This document shows positions 31,401-41,614 of a DNA stretch of 64,000 bases, in pieces. This DNA comes from Aurantiochytrium sp. KH105. Taxonomy: Eukaryota; Sar; Bigyra; Thraustochytrida; Thraustochytriidae. The notes below the pieces were generated by a model, which saw nothing but the letters and a program-made list of their open reading frames with translations, was not told where the DNA came from and ran no database searches. Every line of letters starts with the position of its first letter. The first letter of the stretch is position 1. The stretch spans positions 594,561-658,560 of the forward strand of contig BGKB01000008.1 of the NCBI GenBank assembly GCA_003116975.1. The letters run 5' to 3'. Made by a program: the position numbers and the translations under genes.

Positions 31401-33494
31401 AGTGCTGCTGACGAGGTTGAGATTGACTCTGGCAGTAAAGCTATGCTGCCGAACAATGACGATCAAGATGCCATGAATACCAACAACTACGACGACGATG
31501 AACTGGCAGATCTGGATGCCGATTCCGTAGGTCCGGCGGGTGAAGAAGACAGTGCGCAAGCGAAAGAACCCTCAGGTGAAAAGCTTGTAGACGACAGCTT
31601 TGCAAACGAAAGTCTTGCTCAAGAGTACTGGCGAAAGGAGTCTACGGGTGACGAGTTTCGCGACCGCATCGACTCCGTTTGCACGGATCCCGACCCAAAC
31701 CAAGGCCAACCCAAAGACCCGACCCCTTGCGAAGAAGAGAATAAAGATGGGGAAGGCGTAGATAGCCAGGGAAGTGGGATCGGCAAAAGCCCCTCCGCTG
31801 GCGGTGGTGGCAATGGCAACGGGGAGCGCGACGTGCTCGAAGAATTTAGTCTGTGGCTGGGCCTGATCAAGGATCGCTTCCATGGCCCCGCCTCGACTCT
31901 GCGCGAAGCCGCCATGAGCGCTGAGTTTGCTTCGCAGCAAACGCCATTCGAATTTGACGAGGCCGCAGGGTCGCCAGGTTACAAGGCGTTGGCCAATCCA
32001 ACGTTTCGCGAGGGTCTCTCGACGGCTGGACGACTGAGCGAGATGCGGCGTCGCGCAGAAGACATTGCCGTTCGTGCCGCCAATCGACATGCGCTTTTGC
32101 AAGACGAGAGCAAGTCGCGTATCATGGCTTCGAAGATTGCCTCGTTCGTGCAGGTCTTGCGCCTCCGCGCTGCCGCTCAGGTCGATGGCCAGGCCGATAA
32201 CTTTAGCGAAAATGTGGATTCGGAAGAAGACGAGTGTGCGCTCTTTATCGCGCAAAATGTCGTGCGCACCGGGAGCTGGGAGCCCCTTTTGGTGAGCTAT
32301 GAACTCGACAGACGCCACCCGGACGAAGCTGCCGACAAGGCAGATCGCGCGTTTACCGGCGTCTTGGAGCGCCAAAGCAAGGCACGCAGGTCCATCAACG
32401 GAGAGCTGGTGCGACAGTACCTGAATGTGGTGTTGCGCGGGCTGCCGGCGTCTCCGGCGCTGGCTGATATGGTACGACGCATTCCGAGCCAAAATGCTGC
32501 GCTCTCGTACACGGGCACTCCCGACTGCGCCTACAAGCTGGGCAAGGCCACGGCGCAGTTCAGACGCATCTTTTGTGACATGTACGAGGGACTCTTTATG
32601 CCACCATTGCCATCTCCGTCGTCGAATGGGAGACTCACCCGGAATGATGGCCAGCTGGAGGCCGCAGTGAATGATCTGAGCCAATTTATGTCGCTCCTTG
32701 TGCGTGTCATTGGGTGGCAGTATCCGGAGCTTCTTACGATTCCGGTGCGCGAGGTTGTCGGGGACACCTCGAAGGGACGCATGCAGGACTCGCGGCGCGG
32801 AGGCTGGATCCCGCGCTCGACCAAGAACCCGCAGCTCGTCGTACGCTCATGTGTCGAAGACGCTCTGGTGGATCCCTTGCTGGACAACTTGTACCTGGCG
32901 TATAATGGCATCTGTGGAGAGAAGGACGCGCGGGTGGGGCAAATGTGTCGTGAGGTGACCCAAAAGCTCAAGGAAGAAGAGCTCATGGCAGCGTGTGGGG
33001 TGCCGGCCTTTTACCGTCTCGAATATGCTCATCCCGTGGCGCGACCTGCTGGCTACCGCCGCAGCCTCGAAGCAGGAGGCCCGTCATCTCCTTACCAGAG
33101 CGCGATTGATCTCATGGTGAGCGCGTGGATCACGGCGCGATCTCCCGCGAGCAAGATTAGCGTCTTGTCGCTTGCGCACCAAGCTATCGTCGACGCCGCC
33201 ATTCTGCACTACAGTCGTCCGACCGAGACACGCGATGATGACGGCAATGTTCGAGTGCGGGCGGCTTTCAAGGATCAGCGCAAGCTCATTCCGCGGCGAC
33301 GTGAAATGCTCGCACTCTTTACACACTGCGTTATTATGTCCCTGCCCCCCAATCTCGAGACGCAGAGTCGATTGCTCTTCGATTTGGGATCGCGTCATGC
33401 CGTTGCGCATTCCGAGGTAGCAGCTCACGCGATTGCGATGCTTTGCATGATGCCTCGAAGCATCGAAGCGGTCACCGAGGCCGTGGCGTCCTGA
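28175..33494 (+). CDS. Giant low-complexity protein with C-terminal VPS9-like domain
   Basis: A roughly 1,750-residue protein. The first 900 residues or so are Ala/Glu/Ser/Pro-rich and probably disordered, with ESHIEK-type repeats (29130-29300), a Gly-Val-Gly-Ala-Ala minisatellite (29776-30030) and SSDP/SGDPVAAS repeats (30238-30495). Acidic stretches follow. The last 220 residues (about 32840-33490) resemble a VPS9 domain, the Rab5-family GEF fold: helices around VEDALVDPLLDNLYLAY, then SPASKISVLSLAHQAIVDA, then THCVIMSLPPNL. The Asp and Pro of the usual DEFLP motif are not seen (the text is RREMLALF), so activity is uncertain. The in-frame ATG is 28236, but ATG 28175 opens a better N-terminus in the frame that joins this one if the ambiguous base at 28292 is spurious, so I start at 28175. 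Confidence 0.75.
29776..30030 (+). repeat. Coding minisatellite, 15-bp units
   Basis: Variants of a GCTGGAGTTGGAGCA unit inside the VPS9-like gene. In frame they encode Ala-Gly-Val-Gly-Ala repeats. In another frame of the same strand they read as Leu-Glu-Gln coiled-coil text. Confidence 0.85.
30238..30495 (+). repeat. Coding repeat, SSDP/SGDPVAAS units
   Basis: About eleven variants of a 24-nt unit (AGTAGCGATCCA-GTTGCAGCA type) giving alternating Ser-Ser-Asp-Pro and Ser-Gly-Asp-Pro motifs in the disordered part of the VPS9-like protein. Confidence 0.8.
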
Positions 33495-33881
33495 GTCGTT
33501 CGAATGCGAGTGGAGTGTGGTCAGTTGGACGGCTGGCGTGCTTGCATTCTGAGAGTCTCTCGTGAGTCTCGCAGACAAGTATTCATGAAAACAATATTCA
33601 ATGCGTGACAAAATGGATGCACTTTGACGCGCTTGAGATTCAGAGCGAGCATATTCTCGCCACGAAAGAGAGAGAGAGAGAGAGAGAGAGAATAAAAGTA
33701 GAGTCTAAAGTGGGGGCGTGCGACCGCCCCAAGAAAGGAAAACAACGTTTCATGGCTACGTTACTAATTATCGATTTGTATTGATTCCTTTCAACGTACA
33801 TCAAGTGGCCAACAATGCCCAAAGCTGGGGTACGAATAGTCAAAGGAACGAAAGAAACTTTCGAGCAAAAGGCCACGCGGC
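33495..33881. other. Convergent 3' intergenic interval
   Basis: Contains the 3' ends of the VPS9-like and NELF-A genes and a perfect GA run (33667-33690). No gene seen. Confidence 0.55.
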
Positions 33882-35081
33882 CTACTGGATCTTGTACTTT
33901 TTTCGAGTCGTTGCTCGCTTTGCGCCGTTCGTGGCATAGTCTAGCTTGAGGTTGACGTGGGTGACGAGCATATCATTACCTTCAAGTGTGCGCGTTTCGT
34001 TGAGTAGGATGGCCATGACGCCCTGTTTAGGTCGATTTGGGTTGTTCTTGTCTGTGTAGAACTTGATCACCTTTTGGCGTGCACTGTCATCGAGCTTGGT
34101 GTTTTCTGGATCGAGCAGGATCTTGCGCATGCCTTCTGGAACCTCTGACGGGAAATCGAGAGATGGAGGAGCAGCTGTTGGTGCTGTTGTAGTCTGTGTT
34201 GTTGGAGTCTGTGTTGTTGGAGTCTGTGTTGGAGTCTGTGACTGTGCGCGGGCAGCTTCTTGTTTCTTTTCTTGCTTTTGCTGTTTCAGTAGTCGCTCTT
34301 GCTCTTGTTGCTGCTGACGAGCACGGGCGTTTTCCTCCTCGAGCTGTTTTTGTTGCTGGAGCCTCTGCTTTTCGATCCGTTGCAGAACTTCGTCTTCACT
34401 GGCGGCCGGCTTGAAGTGACGATTGTGATCTTCAATGTCAATGTCTTGTGGCAAGAGGTGGGAGGAGAGGAAGGGCCATTCAAGGGGCACAAACTCTGGA
34501 TTCATGCGGGGTCTGGACTCGACGTCGCCCGGCCGTGGCCATGAGGTATTGGGCGTCTCGACCTCAAGGGCGATGGCGCGAATCGCCTCGTGCAGGAAGC
34601 GAGCGGCGGGGTCATTTTCAGTGGGGGCAAATAAATTGAGGGACCTAGCTTTGTCCTGACCATTGTTGGCAAGTTCGGTCTTGGCGAGCTTCTCAGCGGC
34701 CTTTTTGGCCTCCTCAACGACTGCGTCTTCCTTGGGCTTGGTATCGGTTTCGGACGCAGACGCTTCACCTTGGGATGCGGAGTCGATAACGTCCTTGCTT
34801 GCGGGAAGTCGCTTGCGAACGAGGGCGAGGATGACGCGTACCCACTCGTCCGAGTCGGCAGCAGCTGACTTGAGCACTTCGTCGACCTCGTCTGCAACAC
34901 TGGCGAGCTGTGAGACGGACATGGACAGCAACGAGAGGAGGACGCGCAGTCTAATGCTGAGTTCAAACGTGGAGAACTCCTTGGCCATGAAAGTGAGCCG
35001 CTCGCGCGTGAGCAGCGGGACGAACTCTGGCGCCGTCCAGTCGCCGCGCAGCTTGTTCTCCACAAGGACGCTCTCCTCCAT
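33882..35081 (-). CDS. NELFA: Negative elongation factor A (NELF-A) homologue
   Basis: NELF-A is part of the complex that, with DSIF, holds RNA polymerase II in promoter-proximal pausing. This 399-residue protein matches both conserved ends of the family. Residues 6-90 (VENKLRGDW, LSIRLRVLLSLLSMS, ADSDEWVRVILALV) align with the N-terminal NELF-A domain shared with hepatitis delta antigen-like proteins. The last 65 residues (NRPKQGVMAILLNET, LDYATNGAKR, KKYKIQ) align with the conserved C-terminus that ends in FKKYK in animals. Between them lie a Gln/Arg/Glu-rich coiled coil (about 235-280) and a Thr-Pro-Gln linker (285-315). It is shorter than the human protein (about 530 residues), losing mainly the disordered middle. 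NELF is missing from yeast and plants, so its presence in a microbe is notable. Confidence 0.85.
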   Translation of the reverse strand: MEESVLVENKLRGDWTAPEFVPLLTRERLTFMAKEFSTFELSIRLRVLLSLLSMSVSQLASVADEVDEVLKSAAADSDEWVRVILALVRKRLPASKDVIDSASQGEASASETDTKPKEDAVVEEAKKAAEKLAKTELANNGQDKARSLNLFAPTENDPAARFLHEAIRAIALEVETPNTSWPRPGDVESRPRMNPEFVPLEWPFLSSHLLPQDIDIEDHNRHFKPAASEDEVLQRIEKQRLQQQKQLEEENARARQQQQEQERLLKQQKQEKKQEAARAQSQTPTQTPTTQTPTTQTTTAPTAAPPSLDFPSEVPEGMRKILLDPENTKLDDSARQKVIKFYTDKNNPNRPKQGVMAILLNETRTLEGNDMLVTHVNLKLDYATNGAKRATTRKKYKIQ

Positions 35082-35162
35082 GGTGCTGAGCGTTGTTTCT
35101 ACTTGCTGGCGCTCGCGCTCCTCGCGGCCAGGTCTGGTCTGGTCTGGCCTGGCCTGGCTTTG

Positions 35163-35212
35163 CCCTGGCCCTGGCCCTGGCCCTGGCCCTAGCCCTAGCC
35201 CTAGCCTTGGCC
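35163..35212. repeat. (CCCTGG)n/(CCCTAG)n hexamer repeat
   Basis: About five CCCTGG units followed by about three CCCTAG units, 80 nt upstream of the NELF-A start. It differs from the CCCTAA telomere unit by one base. Confidence 0.85.
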
Positions 35213-35266
35213 CGGCCTACGCCGTGCGGCGTCTCTGCCCGCGTCCGCTGCGCAGCCGTCTCAAGT

Positions 35267-35318
35267 GATTGATTGATTGATTGATTGATCGCTTTCAATC
35301 TTTTTTTTTTTTTTTTTT
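35267..35318. repeat. (GATT)6 and oligo(T)
   Basis: Perfect GATT units followed shortly by about 19 consecutive T. Confidence 0.88.
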
Positions 35319-35905
35319 CCGAGTCGCGGCCATGCAAGCAAAGTGGATGCAAGAAAACAAGCTCCATCTCGGCCGGCGTTGCCAAGACAAAAGTAGACAG
35401 ACACGGGGCAAATACAGATGTTTTTGTTTTTGTTTTGGTGGTTGGTGTCGTTGATGCCTACGTCATGGTGATTCCATTCTATTTTCGTCAAACCGCGCGC
35501 ACATTCTTCTTTCTTCCTTTTGAAGAGTGAAGGTTGATCGTGGCGAGGCTCGCGCAAAATCGACCAGCATAGGTCATTTCCAGAGAGAAAAAAGAGAGAG
35601 AGGAAGAGAGAGAGAGAGAAGCGGCGACATGCTTGTTTTCTTGGCGAGTTTGTGTGTGTATGTGTTTGGCAACTCTTTCATGGATGTATGAATGAATAGA
35701 ATAGCCTTGCACAAGCCAGATGCCCGCGCCCGCCACGAGCTCCAAGAGCTTTGGTCCATTCGCACCTCAAAGCAAGCCCGCGTCTCTTTTCCTTGCGCAC
35801 AGAACAGAGCGATCAATAGCAGGAAACGCCTTTTGCGTCGTCACCGGCTGCGGAGCGCAAGGCGTTGGTCATTCTCGCGCCATTCCCGTCCTTTTTTTTT
35901 TGCAT

Positions 35906-36196
35906 TTAGTTCTTGTTGGTGGTGGGCACGACGGGCATAGCCGGTGGCGGAGTCTTGATCTGAGGCGTGGCGTTGGAAACGTAGGCGGTGAGCTCGCAGT
36001 CGGTGAGGTCAGGGGGCAGGATAAACTTCATCTTGGAGTAATCCTTGATGAAGTTACCGTGCTTGCTGACGAAGCCGCCCTTCCAGCCGCCCTTACCCTT
36101 GTAGTAATGCCTGTTGCCGCGCTTGGGGCTCAGCGGGCCGCGCAGCTTCTTGGCACCGCGCTCCACCGTCGTGCGCAGGGCCGCCGCGACGGTCAT
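35906..36196 (-). CDS. MRPL41: Mitochondrial large-subunit ribosomal protein mL41
   Basis: A 96-residue basic protein of the mL41 family (animal MRPL41, yeast MRPL27), a mitochondria-specific component of the large ribosomal subunit. The core is recognisable: LSPKRGNRHYYKGKGGWKGG (residues 22-41) matches the TSKRGPRSFRGRKGRG-type block of the family. It is followed by GNFIKDYSKMKFILPPDLTD, equivalent to the MVPEFVVPDLTG segment, and the short AYVS motif. The N-terminus (TVAAALRTTVERGAKKL) is amphipathic, basic and low in acid, as expected of a mitochondrial presequence. Shorter than the human protein because the C-terminal extension is missing, as in fungal forms. Single exon. It is transcribed divergently from the ARL5 gene. 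Confidence 0.9.
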   Translation of the reverse strand: MTVAAALRTTVERGAKKLRGPLSPKRGNRHYYKGKGGWKGGFVSKHGNFIKDYSKMKFILPPDLTDCELTAYVSNATPQIKTPPPAMPVVPTTNKN

Positions 36197-36773
36197 CTTC
36201 TCCTGTCCTTTCCTCGCTCGCCCTTCTCGTGCGCAAGCGCGAAGGAGTGAGTGAGTGGCCCTAGCTGGCCGCGAACCCCTTCTCTCGCCGCTGCCGCGCG
36301 CGTCCGCCAGGCCGCACGCTCGCGCGCTCCGGGTCTGCTCGCGCCGCGCCCTCGCTTCGCCTCGCCCGCCCGCCCGCCCGCCGCTCGCGCCGTCCTCGCT
36401 CGCGATCTGCGCGTCCTCGCTCGCGTTCTGCGCGTCCTCGTCGCCGCGCCTCTCCCCTCTCCCTCCGCCGCCCAGCCGCGCTTAAGGCGGGCGGGCGGCG
36501 CGCCTTACCGCGCCCGGAGGCCGCGCCGCGCGCCGAGCAGGGCCGGCGCGGGCCACCTTAATCGGCCCGCTGCGCCGCGGCGTGCGCGCGGTAGGAGGGG
36601 CTAGCGCGCGGCTAGCGCGGGCGCGGCAGGGCGGGAAGCAGGGAAGCGGGAGAGAAGGGGAAGGGGGCGAGAAGGCGCAGCAGAGCGCGAGGCAGATCGG
36701 CTTGCGAGGCGGGCGCGGGCGGCGCGGCGCGGCGGGGGCGGCGAGGGCGCGGGCGCGGCGCGGGCGCGCGAGG
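36197..36773. promoter_or_regulatory. CpG-rich divergent region between mL41 and ARL5
   Basis: An extremely GC/CpG-rich 577-bp interval with CGCCC and GCGCGG motifs and no ORF of note. It must hold both promoters. The ARL5 frame is open upstream of its ATG only because of this composition. Confidence 0.5.
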
Positions 36774-37319
36774 ATGGGCAACCTGTGGTCGCTGTGGCAG
36801 AACTTCTTCCAGGGGGAGAAGGAGGTGAAGGCGATCATCGTGGGTTTGAACAATGCCGGCAAGACGACGACGCTGTACCAGCTGCACCTGGGCCAGGTGG
36901 TGAGCACGCAGCCGACGATTGGGTCCAACGTGGAGGAGGTGCGGAGGGGCAACGTGAGGTTCCAGTGCTGGGACCTGGGCGGCCAGGAGTCGCTGCGGAA
37001 AACGTGGGAGATGTACTTCACGAACACGCAGGCGGTCCTGCTCGTGGTGGACAGCACGGAGCGCGATCGAATCGCCGTGGTGAAACATGAGCTGCAACGT
37101 CTGCTGGCCCACGAGGACCTGCAGGGCGCTGTGGTTCTCGTACTGGCTAACAAACAGGACATTAAGGGGTCGATGACGGCGGCCGAAATTTCGGATGCGC
37201 TCGAGCTCCACGGCATCAAAGGCCGCTCCTGGCACATTGAGGGGTGCTGCGCGCTCACTGGCGAGGGGCTGGCTGAGGGCATGGACTGGGTTGCACAGAC
37301 GCTGACATCTTCGTCGTGA
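36774..37319 (+). CDS. ARL5: ARL5-type Arf-like small GTPase
   Basis: A 181-residue Arf-family GTPase. Gly2 after the initiator Met and an amphipathic N-terminal helix (LWSLWQNFF) fit myristoylation and membrane attachment. Nucleotide-binding motifs: P-loop GLNNAGKT (24-31; Asn where GLDNAGKT is usual), switch PTIGSNVEE (47-55), WDLGGQES (66-73), NKQD (126-129) and CALTGEGL (159-166). The sequences SNVEE and [14 protein letters not shown] are diagnostic of ARL5, a trans-Golgi GTPase that recruits the GARP tether for endosome-to-Golgi transport in animals. The start at 36774 gives the family length, and the upstream open frame is GC-rich leader. The TRAPP subunit at 45.6 kb works in the same trafficking area but is not co-transcribed. 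Confidence 0.95.
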   Translation: MGNLWSLWQNFFQGEKEVKAIIVGLNNAGKTTTLYQLHLGQVVSTQPTIGSNVEEVRRGNVRFQCWDLGGQESLRKTWEMYFTNTQAVLLVVDSTERDRIAVVKHELQRLLAHEDLQGAVVLVLANKQDIKGSMTAAEISDALELHGIKGRSWHIEGCCALTGEGLAEGMDWVAQTLTSSS

Positions 37320-38310
37320 GACGATTCGTTCGGGGTTGTGCTTTCTTCCTTCCTTCCTTTCTTTCTTTCCTTCCTTCTTCCTTTTTCTCTCTGAGCTGTC
37401 CTTTCCTTGCGCAATACGCGGGAGGAGCTGAGCCAGAGAGAAAAAGCAAGAAGAGAGAGAATGGGAGGAAGGGAGGGTAAGCTTGCTGCTTGCGGTCATC
37501 GCGACTCCCTTTTCTTGCACGGAGCTAGTCTGTGCGGAGAATTCAGGCAGGCAAGCAGGCAGGCAGATCTTACAGACACAGAGAGGGAGAAAGACTGTTC
37601 GTTTGCGATCAAGTGCTTGCTGCCTTTGTTCGCTTGCCCTCCCTCAGTCCCACCTCGTTTTTACCCCTCCTTTATTGTTTGTTTGTTTCTCTACGTATGC
37701 GCACGTGAACCTTATAGATACTCTCTGCCGACCAACGATATTTTGCGCGCAACCCTGTGTGTCTGGGCGTTGCCGTATTTTCTGCAGTGCTTGGTGTTGG
37801 CTCGCCCCGGTTGCAGCAGCGGAAAGCGCGTCATACGTAACGTGAGAGCTTTTGGCGATCGATGATGGCGTTTCCGGTGCTGACTGAAAACGGTCGCCAC
37901 ACCGAGCAAAAAAGGAAAAAAAGCAAACTTGTGAAAACAAGCAAGCAAGTTTTAGCATGTACCACGTATACTCAAAGCAGAGAAAAAGCAAAAAGTCATC
38001 TTTCTTTTGTTCATTCCTTATGATCATTCACTCGTTCATTCTTTCGTTCACGCACCCTGAGAGAAAAGAAGAAAAGACAATTTGTACAAGACGCACACAT
38101 ATAAGGAACAGACTCACTGACCGACTGTCTGTGAGCCAGGAAAATGATTTGATCATCAGCACTGACTTTTAACTCACGCTCGAAAAAAGAGAAAGCTTTG
38201 GTTGGGAAAGAAACCATTACAAAAAACGACACGCCAACATCAAGGCAGGCCTAACGGCGTCACACACACTTTGTTCATTGATTCATTGCTTGATTGACTA
38301 CCTGCCTTCT
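37320..38310. other. Convergent 3' interval between ARL5 and UNC45
   Basis: Pyrimidine-rich and then AT-richer sequence holding two 3' ends. No coding or RNA gene seen. Confidence 0.55.
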
Positions 38311-40977
38311 TCAGGAAGACGCTTGTTTCGCCTCAAGTAGGACGCGCAAACATTCCTTGGCAGGACCAGCAGCAGGCGACTCTGGCGCAAGCTTGAGGAG
38401 CGCCGTAAGCGCAATATCGACCTTGGCTTCGAGCATGCGCTGAGGCCCTTTGCCCTCGGGCCACGTTTCTGTGAGGTTGAGCAAGCAAACAGCAGCGCGG
38501 TGCATGACATCGAGGTCACCGCTGGCCACAAGGGCACCGAGAGCGGCAATGGCATCCTCGTCTTGATCAGCCATGGTTTTGGCAATGCGCTCGTCAACGG
38601 TGAGATTGGCAAGAGCACCCGTGGCCGCACACGCCGTGGGCTTGTCCTCCTCGTAAGCCTGGGCAAAGAGGATCCACAAGCGCATCTTATCCTTGCGCAT
38701 GAACCACTCGAGGATCTCGTCGGCGGGAATGAGATTGTTGATGGCCTCCGTGGCGGCCCGGCGCACCATGAGATTGTCTGAATACTGCGCAAACTCAAAG
38801 GCCGGGATGGCGTTGGACTTTATCATCTTTTGCTTGGCCTCCCAGCTGACCGTGGCAATGTTCGTGAGGGCCATGCAACACTCAAAGACGACAAGGTCCG
38901 AGTCGTTGTGGCGGACCTGCCGCACGAGCGGTCCAATTGTGTCCATGAGCTGCTCGTCCTTGAGCATGTGGGGGTTGGTGGTGACAAAGATTTTGCCGAG
39001 CGCGTGCGCAGCAAATTGACGCGACTTTTCAGTCCCGCCGTCTGTGAGCTTGAAGAGGGCGCGCAGCGCGCCCTGTGTAATCATGGCGCTGCGGACCTCC
39101 TTGACGGTGGCAATGTTGCAAAAGGCGCGCGCGGCGGCCTCAATGACGCGGTCAGAGCCCGAGCCGCTGAGGACCAGCTGGCGCAATGCCGCAATGCCAT
39201 TGAGCTTGACAAAGGTCTCGATGCGAAGGGCGACCTGCTCGGGAGGATCGCGCTGGCCACTCTTTTTCGTCTGCGACTTTGTCAGCTTTTCAAACTGCTC
39301 CCACTGCTCCTCGGTGACCTCCATTTCACGCAATTTCTCGCGACGCTTGTCGTCCTCGGACATTGTAATGTTCTCAAAGATGAAGGCGAGGCCATAGGCG
39401 TAGCTCTGCTTGGCGCCGGGCTCAGCAAGGGCGATGAGACGCTGCATGACCTTGAGGCCGTCGCCGCGAATGAGCATCATTTTAACCTGCGAGTCGGAAA
39501 TAACAAAGGAGACGGCTTCGACGCCCTTGGCCTGTTCCTCGAGAGACGACTTTTCCTGCAAAAGACTTGCCACCGAGGAGAGTACAAAGACACCATTTTC
39601 GGAATCGGCGTCAAAGTCGATGGCGTTGAGCTTGGTGAGCGTGACGGCGGCCGCGGAGCGCACCGGGCCCGTGTCCGAGGTTGCGAGCAGCTTGAGAATG
39701 TCGGTGATGTCGCCCGCCAGGAGACCGCGGCCGGCCTCTGAATTGGCCATGTGCGAGAAGACGTCGGCGGCGAGAGCCTGCGCGCGGCTCGAGCCCGTGC
39801 GCGCGATGCGTGCCAGGGGCTGAAGAAGATCCTCCTCTTGCACGAGGGCGAGTCCGAGATCCTTGTTGGCGTAATAAATGGCATCGAGGGCAGCGGCGCC
39901 ACGGATTTGCTCGTGTACGCCATTTGCCAGGAGCAGTGGCTTGCAAAAGGCAACGGCGTACTCCTTGATGAGCTTGTCGTCCTCGAGAGCCGGAAGGACC
40001 TGACCAAGCACGACACTGACCTGTTGCAGGGGTTCATCGCGATTATGGTCGCGCTCGATCATGGACATGAGTGCCTCGAGACCGCCGTGTGTGAAGAAGG
40101 CCTTGGAGGCGTCCTTGTCGTCAGCACACAGGCGGACGGTGGCTTCGACGGCGACACGGCGCAGCGCCTCGTCATCTGCGCGAAGACTGGAGACGACGAG
40201 CTTGAGCGTCGGCGTCGCGTCCTTGCCTTCTTGGCGCTTGACAAAACGCCAGAGCATGTTCAGGCAGGCGGCGGCGCCCGAGTCGCCGGGAGTTTCGGCC
40301 GGGGTCTCAATGAAGCGTGTGGCTTCGTCAATGTCGACCGCTTTGAGAACAAACTCCCAGCAGGCGTCGATCTCGGCCATTTTGCTCAAAATCTTGAGCG
40401 CCAAGGCGTCCTTGGTGCGCATCGCCCAGAGCGTGGTGCAGGCGTCGCGCGTTGCCATGGAAGCGGCGAGCTGGCTGTCGTCCATGATGGAGGCGAGGAG
40501 CTTACGCAGCGTAGCTGTGCGCGCGCCGTCGTCGTTCGTGGACGCGGCGGTTTGCAGGGCCTCCATGGCTTGCGAGACGGCGGAGCCCTTGTTTTCTGCC
40601 ATTTGACGCAGCTTGAGCATGAGCGCTTGGGCCGGTTTGTTGTTGCTGTCGGCCTCGAGGAGCCTGCGCAAGTCGAGGACGGCGCCCTCGAGGTTTTCCA
40701 AGGCGGCGCGTGCCTGGGCGCGTCGGTAGAGGGCCTTGACATTGGAGGCGTCGCTCTCGAGGGCGTCGCTGCAGTCCTTTTCGCAGTCCTTGAAGCGCTC
40801 GAGCTTGAGCAGGCAGGCGGCGCGATTGCAGAGCACTGTCACGCGCAGCGATTTCGCCTCCTCAGGCCCGAGGTCCTCGCTGCCGTCATGCTTGAGGGCC
40901 TCTGCGTACGCCTCGCACGCCTCCTCGAACTTGCCCGCGGCGAAGAGCTCGTTTCCGCGCGCCTTGTGAGCCGCCAT
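38311..40977 (-). CDS. UNC45: UNC45-type myosin chaperone (TPR + UCS)
   Basis: An 888-residue protein of the UNC45 family, a co-chaperone that folds myosin heads and binds HSP90 through its TPR domain. Residues 1-115 are three TPR units beginning ARGNELFAAGKFEEACEAY, with the clamp-like NRAACLLKLERFKDCEKDC and KALYRRAQARAALEN. The remainder is a superhelix of armadillo repeats, with the C-terminal UCS region recognisable in the last 400 residues (for example FCNIATVKEVRSAMITQGA, ALTNIATVSWEAKQKMI, RRAATEAINNLIP). Length and order match animal UNC45 (about 930-945 residues) rather than the TPR-less fungal She4. Single exon. It is divergent from the methyltransferase gene. Confidence 0.92.
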   Translation of the reverse strand: MAAHKARGNELFAAGKFEEACEAYAEALKHDGSEDLGPEEAKSLRVTVLCNRAACLLKLERFKDCEKDCSDALESDASNVKALYRRAQARAALENLEGAVLDLRRLLEADSNNKPAQALMLKLRQMAENKGSAVSQAMEALQTAASTNDDGARTATLRKLLASIMDDSQLAASMATRDACTTLWAMRTKDALALKILSKMAEIDACWEFVLKAVDIDEATRFIETPAETPGDSGAAACLNMLWRFVKRQEGKDATPTLKLVVSSLRADDEALRRVAVEATVRLCADDKDASKAFFTHGGLEALMSMIERDHNRDEPLQQVSVVLGQVLPALEDDKLIKEYAVAFCKPLLLANGVHEQIRGAAALDAIYYANKDLGLALVQEEDLLQPLARIARTGSSRAQALAADVFSHMANSEAGRGLLAGDITDILKLLATSDTGPVRSAAAVTLTKLNAIDFDADSENGVFVLSSVASLLQEKSSLEEQAKGVEAVSFVISDSQVKMMLIRGDGLKVMQRLIALAEPGAKQSYAYGLAFIFENITMSEDDKRREKLREMEVTEEQWEQFEKLTKSQTKKSGQRDPPEQVALRIETFVKLNGIAALRQLVLSGSGSDRVIEAAARAFCNIATVKEVRSAMITQGALRALFKLTDGGTEKSRQFAAHALGKIFVTTNPHMLKDEQLMDTIGPLVRQVRHNDSDLVVFECCMALTNIATVSWEAKQKMIKSNAIPAFEFAQYSDNLMVRRAATEAINNLIPADEILEWFMRKDKMRLWILFAQAYEEDKPTACAATGALANLTVDERIAKTMADQDEDAIAALGALVASGDLDVMHRAAVCLLNLTETWPEGKGPQRMLEAKVDIALTALLKLAPESPAAGPAKECLRVLLEAKQASS

Positions 40978-41614
40978 CTCCTTTGCTCACGAGCGGCTGC
41001 CCTGATTCCCTCTTTGCCAGCTCCTCTGCGTGCAAGCGAGCGACCGAGCGACCGAGCGACCGAGCGTGCGTCCGTGCGGAGGCGCCGGCGAGCGTGGGAT
41101 TCTGGATTGACGCTGCTGCCAAGTCACCATCACCGTGCACCCCCTAGCTGCTGCTACTACTACTCCTACTACTAACGCGAGCGAGCGCGCGCCGCGGTAC
41201 CACTTGCTCCCGCGGAATGCAGCGGTACCGGGTACCGGTACCACGATAGGGCCTGCGTCCAACTGGACGAGAAGGGCGGTCAATCGAGGAGGGGGAGAAA
41301 CAGAGAGTGGCTTTTCCAGGCGAGGTCGGGAGGGGACATGCGGTGTGGTTGTGCACGCGCGCGGCGCGCTGCGTGGAGGACTGCGCTGCGATGGCGGCTC
41401 GGCGCAGCGATGGCGAGCGGGCGATCTTTTCTGCTCGTGGTCGGCGGCACGAGTCGGCAGAAGTGACGCCCGACGTGGCCACGTTTACGAGAATCCAAAA
41501 TGAAAATCGAGGCGGTCGATGGCGGCCAAAAAGTATCGAAAGCAGAACTCTGATTGAGCAGTTGGCGAGCGAGCAGCACGCGCCGCGGGGTACGGTCTCG
41601 CACGCGGGCGCGCG
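40978..41614. promoter_or_regulatory. Divergent region between UNC45 and LCM-family gene
   Basis: Contains CGAG(CGAC)-type repeats (41034-41070), a CTACTACTC run (41150-41175) and a GGTACC cluster (41222-41245). No gene seen. Both promoters must lie here. Confidence 0.5.

Larger units (their letters stand above)
35082..35905. other. NELF-A leader and mL41 downstream interval
   Basis: Holds hexamer repeats (35163-35212), a GATT array (35267-35290), an oligo-T run (35300-35318) and a GA-rich patch (35585-35620). No gene seen. Confidence 0.55.
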
